A stretch of DNA of 64,000 bases, taken from the NCBI GenBank assembly GCA_020073215.1, contig JAIQFO010000005.1, positions 104,638 through 168,637 of the forward strand, given 5' to 3'. The position numbers and the translations under genes were made by a program. Positions within the stretch are counted from its first letter, which is position 1. The number at the start of each line of letters is the position of its first letter. The stretch comes from Terriglobia bacterium (lineage in GTDB: Bacteria > Acidobacteriota > Terriglobia > Terriglobales > Acidobacteriaceae). The notes under the pieces are model-generated. The model was not told the origin of the DNA, searched no databases, and saw nothing but the letters and a program-made list of their open reading frames with translations. Shown here piece after piece: positions 61,370-64,000 of this stretch.

Positions 61370-61615
61370 ATGAAAGCCTACGTCTACGTTTCGCTGAAGA
61401 AGAGCGTTCTGGATCCGCAGGGAAAGACGATCCACGGCGCACTTACGAAGATCGGATACAAGAGCCTGCAGGAAGTACGGCAAGGAAAGTATTTCGAAAT
61501 TACTCTCAACGGCGGCATTTCCAAGGATGAGGCGCAAGCCGAGGTAGAGCGGATCGCGCGCGAAGTTCTTACGAACCCGGTCATTGAAGAGTTTCGTTTC
61601 TCCCTCGAAGAGTAG
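61370..61615 (+). CDS. purS: Phosphoribosylformylglycinamidine synthase subunit PurS
   Basis: The 81-residue protein opens MKAYVYVSLKKSVLDPQGKT and has GGISKDEAQAEVERIA, matching PurS. It bridges PurL and PurQ in the fourth step of purine synthesis. The ATG at 61370 is preferred over a TTG one codon earlier. purL and purQ are not in the window, so the set is split or just beyond. Dispersed repeats follow it. Confidence 0.93.
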   Translation: MKAYVYVSLKKSVLDPQGKTIHGALTKIGYKSLQEVRQGKYFEITLNGGISKDEAQAEVERIAREVLTNPVIEEFRFSLEE

Positions 61616-61802
61616 CGTTGCCTGTAGAGACGGGGCTTGCCCCGCCTCAGCACCGCATCGCCGATGTCGGTTCGTAAAGGCATCGTGTTAGCAACCTCCG
61701 GACTCGTATCCGGGCATCGCTTTACCGATTTAGGTTTGTGTCAGGGCATCGCTTTAGCGATGCCGAAAGTTCTCCGAAATCACAAGCCCCTTTAGGGGCT
61801 GC
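61616..61802. repeat. Cluster of dispersed palindromic repeats
   Basis: It holds a GTAGAGACGGGGCTTGCCCC unit near 61622, a partial TATCCGGGCATCGCTTTACC copy near 61707, and a full double-hairpin copy with GGCATCGC, TTTA, GCGATGCC (61745-61764) and AGCCCC, TTTA, GGGGCT (61785-61800). It lies between purS and glmS. Confidence 0.75.
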
Positions 61803-61847
61803 CATCGGTCCCCCTACCGAACCATTCGCCAAGGAGCCAATTCGCCA

Positions 61848-63722
61848 ATGTGCGGCATTGTGGGATATGTGGGCAAGAAGCAAGTCGTCCCGGTCATCAT
61901 CGAGGGACTAAGAAAGCTGGAGTATCGCGGCTACGATTCGGCGGGAATCGCGGTAGCCGGCAACGGCGAAGGTCTTCAGATCCGGCGCGCCGAAGGCAAG
62001 CTGCGTAATCTGGAAGAAGTGATCCGCCTTAAGCCCCTCGACGGCACCTACGGCATCGGACACACCCGCTGGGCCACGCATGGCCGTCCCACCGAAGAAA
62101 ACGCTCATCCGCATCGCGATTGCACCGGCAGAATCGTGGTGGTGCACAACGGCATTGTCGAAAACTATCTCTCGCTCAAGAAGAAACTGATCGCCGAAGG
62201 ACACAAGTTCTCGACCGAAACCGACACGGAAATCATCGCCCACCTGGTCGAGAAGCACTTCCTGCAAACGGGGAACGGCAACCGTCCGTCGCTCGAAGAA
62301 GCCGTGCGCAAAGCGGTGAAGGAACTCACTGGCGTGTTTGCGCTGGTGGTGATCGCGATTGACGAACCGAACAAGATCGTCGCGGCGCGCAATGGACCGC
62401 CTGCCGTTATCGGCCTTGGCAAAGATGAATACTTCGTGGCCAGCGACGTGCCCGCGCTCCTCGATCACACACGCGACCTTTTCTTCCTGGCCGATGGCGA
62501 TCTCGCCGTGATCACCCAAGCAGGTGTGCGCGTTACTGATTTCGATGGCAATCCCTTGGAGCGGAAGGCCCAGCGTATCACCTGGGATCCCATCATGGCG
62601 GAAAAGGGCGGCTTCAAGCATTTCATGCTCAAGGAAATTTATGAGCAGCCCCGCACCGTCCGCGACACCACGCTCGGCCGCGTTTCGCAGGATTCCGGCG
62701 GCATCTTCCTCGACGAAATGCAGGTCGGAGAAGCCGAGTTCAAAGCGCTGAAGAAACTTAACATCGCCGCCTGCGGCACCAGTTGGCACGCCGGGCTCGC
62801 CGGCAAGTTCATGATCGAGAATCTGGCCCGCGTTCCGGTCGAAGTCGATTACGCCAGCGAATGGCGCTATCGCGACCCGATTCTCGGCCCGGATACGATG
62901 ACTATGCTGATTTCGCAATCCGGCGAAACCGCCGATACCATCGCCGCCCAGCGTGAAGCCAAGGCCAAGGGATCGAAGACGCTCGCTATCTGTAACGTAG
63001 TCGGCTCCATGATTACGCGCGAAGCGGTGGGAACCATCTACACCCACGCGGGCCCGGAAATTGGCGTAGCTTCGACCAAGGCCTTCACCGGACAACTTAC
63101 TGCTCTGTACTTATTCGCCCTCTATCTGGCGCAGGTGCGGGGCACCATGACTCCCGCACAAGCCAAAGCCGCCGTGCAGGAACTCACCCGCATCCCCGGC
63201 AAGCTGGAACAGATTCTCACTCACGATGAAGCCTGCGATGAGCTGGCGAAAACCTATATCCGCGTGCATGACTTCCTTTTCCTCGGACGCGGCATTCACT
63301 ATCCCATCGCCTTAGAAGGCGCGCTCAAGCTAAAAGAAATTTCCTACATCCACGCCGAAGGTTATCCGGCGGGCGAGATGAAGCACGGCCCCAACGCGCT
63401 GATTGACGAGAATCTTCCCGTGGTGATTATCGCCACCCGCGACGTGAACAGTCCGCAGTCGATGATCCGTTACGAAAAAACGATGTCGAACCTGAAAGAA
63501 GTCAAGGCTCGTTCCGGCATCGTCATCGCGCTCGCCACCGAAGGCGACAAAGAGATCGCCGAAGAGGCTGATCACGTGCTGTTCGTTCCGCCGGCGCCCG
63601 ATGAATTGTCGGCAATTCTGGAAATCGTCCCCCTGCAACTGCTGGCCTATCACATTGCAGTGCGCCGCGGCTGCGACGTCGATCAGCCAAGAAATCTGGC
63701 GAAGTCGGTTACGGTGGAGTGA
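61848..63722 (+). CDS. glmS: Glutamine-fructose-6-phosphate aminotransferase (isomerizing)
   Basis: [12 protein letters not shown] places the catalytic Cys at residue 2, opening the glutamine amidotransferase domain. HTRWATHG and GIVENY complete it. Two SIS sugar-isomerase domains follow (about 300-430 and 475-610), with CGTSWHAG and SQSGETADT binding the sugar phosphate. It makes glucosamine-6-phosphate for cell wall synthesis. 624 residues. The 45 bases between the repeat cluster and the ATG are too short for a glmS ribozyme. Confidence 0.97.
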   Translation: MCGIVGYVGKKQVVPVIIEGLRKLEYRGYDSAGIAVAGNGEGLQIRRAEGKLRNLEEVIRLKPLDGTYGIGHTRWATHGRPTEENAHPHRDCTGRIVVVHNGIVENYLSLKKKLIAEGHKFSTETDTEIIAHLVEKHFLQTGNGNRPSLEEAVRKAVKELTGVFALVVIAIDEPNKIVAARNGPPAVIGLGKDEYFVASDVPALLDHTRDLFFLADGDLAVITQAGVRVTDFDGNPLERKAQRITWDPIMAEKGGFKHFMLKEIYEQPRTVRDTTLGRVSQDSGGIFLDEMQVGEAEFKALKKLNIAACGTSWHAGLAGKFMIENLARVPVEVDYASEWRYRDPILGPDTMTMLISQSGETADTIAAQREAKAKGSKTLAICNVVGSMITREAVGTIYTHAGPEIGVASTKAFTGQLTALYLFALYLAQVRGTMTPAQAKAAVQELTRIPGKLEQILTHDEACDELAKTYIRVHDFLFLGRGIHYPIALEGALKLKEISYIHAEGYPAGEMKHGPNALIDENLPVVIIATRDVNSPQSMIRYEKTMSNLKEVKARSGIVIALATEGDKEIAEEADHVLFVPPAPDELSAILEIVPLQLLAYHIAVRRGCDVDQPRNLAKSVTVE

Positions 63723-63799
63723 GAAGCTCGATGAAGGTATGTCCTACTGCTCGGCACCCGAGCTCTTGGCTCCCCCCTTGGACATGGTCTTTTGAAATC

Positions 63800-63832
63800 A
63801 AAGACTTGGGGGGCGATTCCCCCCAGGTCTTT
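63800..63832. repeat. Strong hairpin downstream of glmS
   Basis: AAAGACTTGGGGGG and CCCCCCAGGTCTTT form a nearly perfect 14-bp stem with a 5-base loop. A T-run does not follow on either strand, so it may be a repeat or a non-canonical terminator for glmS. Confidence 0.5.
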
Positions 63833-63930
63833 GAGGAATAAAGGCTTATTAGTAAAGTATTGTAGAATCAATTAGTTAGAGTGGGTTCACAGTCGGCAAG
63901 ACGCGTCACCACGAGAGGCGTCGCAACCTT

Positions 63931-63952
63931 GGACGGGCGAGGTCGCCCGTCC
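63931..63952. repeat. Palindrome GGACGGGCGA / TCGCCCGTCC
   Basis: A perfect 10-bp stem with a 2-base loop, of the same family as the unit at 47679. The surrounding 63833-64000 shows no gene. Confidence 0.55.
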
Positions 63953-64000
63953 CACACGAACTGGGTATCACGCGGATCGCTCTTGTCGATTGGACTTCTC

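Noticed and set aside
61803..61847. Possible glmS ribozyme upstream of glmS
   Set aside because: Only 45 bases separate the repeat cluster from the start codon, and no ribozyme core sequence is visible.
1..64000. CRISPR array or rRNA operon
   Set aside because: No regularly spaced direct repeats with unique spacers and no conserved rRNA stretches were seen on either strand.

Overview
The window reads as a GC-rich chromosomal segment of a Gram-negative soil-type bacterium, most likely an acidobacterium (Terriglobia-like). This is inferred from the gene set: a full coenzyme F420 operon, an HspR-type repressor near dnaJ, RND efflux with a lipoprotein adaptor, and hemE-hemH-hemG. It is also inferred from several families of short palindromic repeats scattered between genes. 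No rRNA and no CRISPR array were seen.

Positions 1-14470 are accessory in character. A minus-strand operon (5104 down to the left edge) encodes two paralogous proteins built from Glu-Gly repeats followed by Arg-rich tails, a zincin-like protein with an HETSH motif, a helical protein, and a protein that runs off the edge. A 1.1 kb gap follows. Next come plus-strand genes for a membrane protein with IPT/TIG-like repeats (the second repeat broken by frameshifts), a secreted protein that may form a barrel, a papain-like C70-type cysteine protease and a small unknown protein. A gap with a tRNA-sized foldable RNA segment and a seemingly cut-off membrane protein gene precede a small integrative element. 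That element holds about six very small minus-strand genes with repeated ribosome-binding linkers, two terminators and a tyrosine integrase, and it abuts tRNA-Ser(GCT).

Positions 14.6-64 kb look like core chromosome. In order they hold: a GGDEF protein; an orphan hydantoinase A-like gene; the F420 operon cofG-cofD-cofC-cofE-cofH-npdG; a membrane patatin-like lipase; an M28 peptidase; an RND pump with its adaptor; heme genes hemE, hemH and hemG; an EamA transporter; an Lrp regulator; a class V aminotransferase; an HD-GYP response regulator; a GT2 glycosyltransferase; leuB and leuA divergent from a LysR regulator; a methyltransferase-like membrane protein; hspR; a SIMPL protein; an APC permease; a cupin; dnaJ; a LytTR regulator; a Crp-type regulator with four N-terminal cysteines; a sigma-54 activator; an XRE-type protein overlapping a convergent gene; two membrane proteins; purS; and glmS.

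The clearest functional unit is the F420 operon, which makes the cofactor and its NADP-linked reductase. The most novel-looking unit is the charge-segregated Glu-Gly repeat locus at 1-5104. The tRNA-linked mini-element at about 11.5-14.5 kb is the clearest mobile region.
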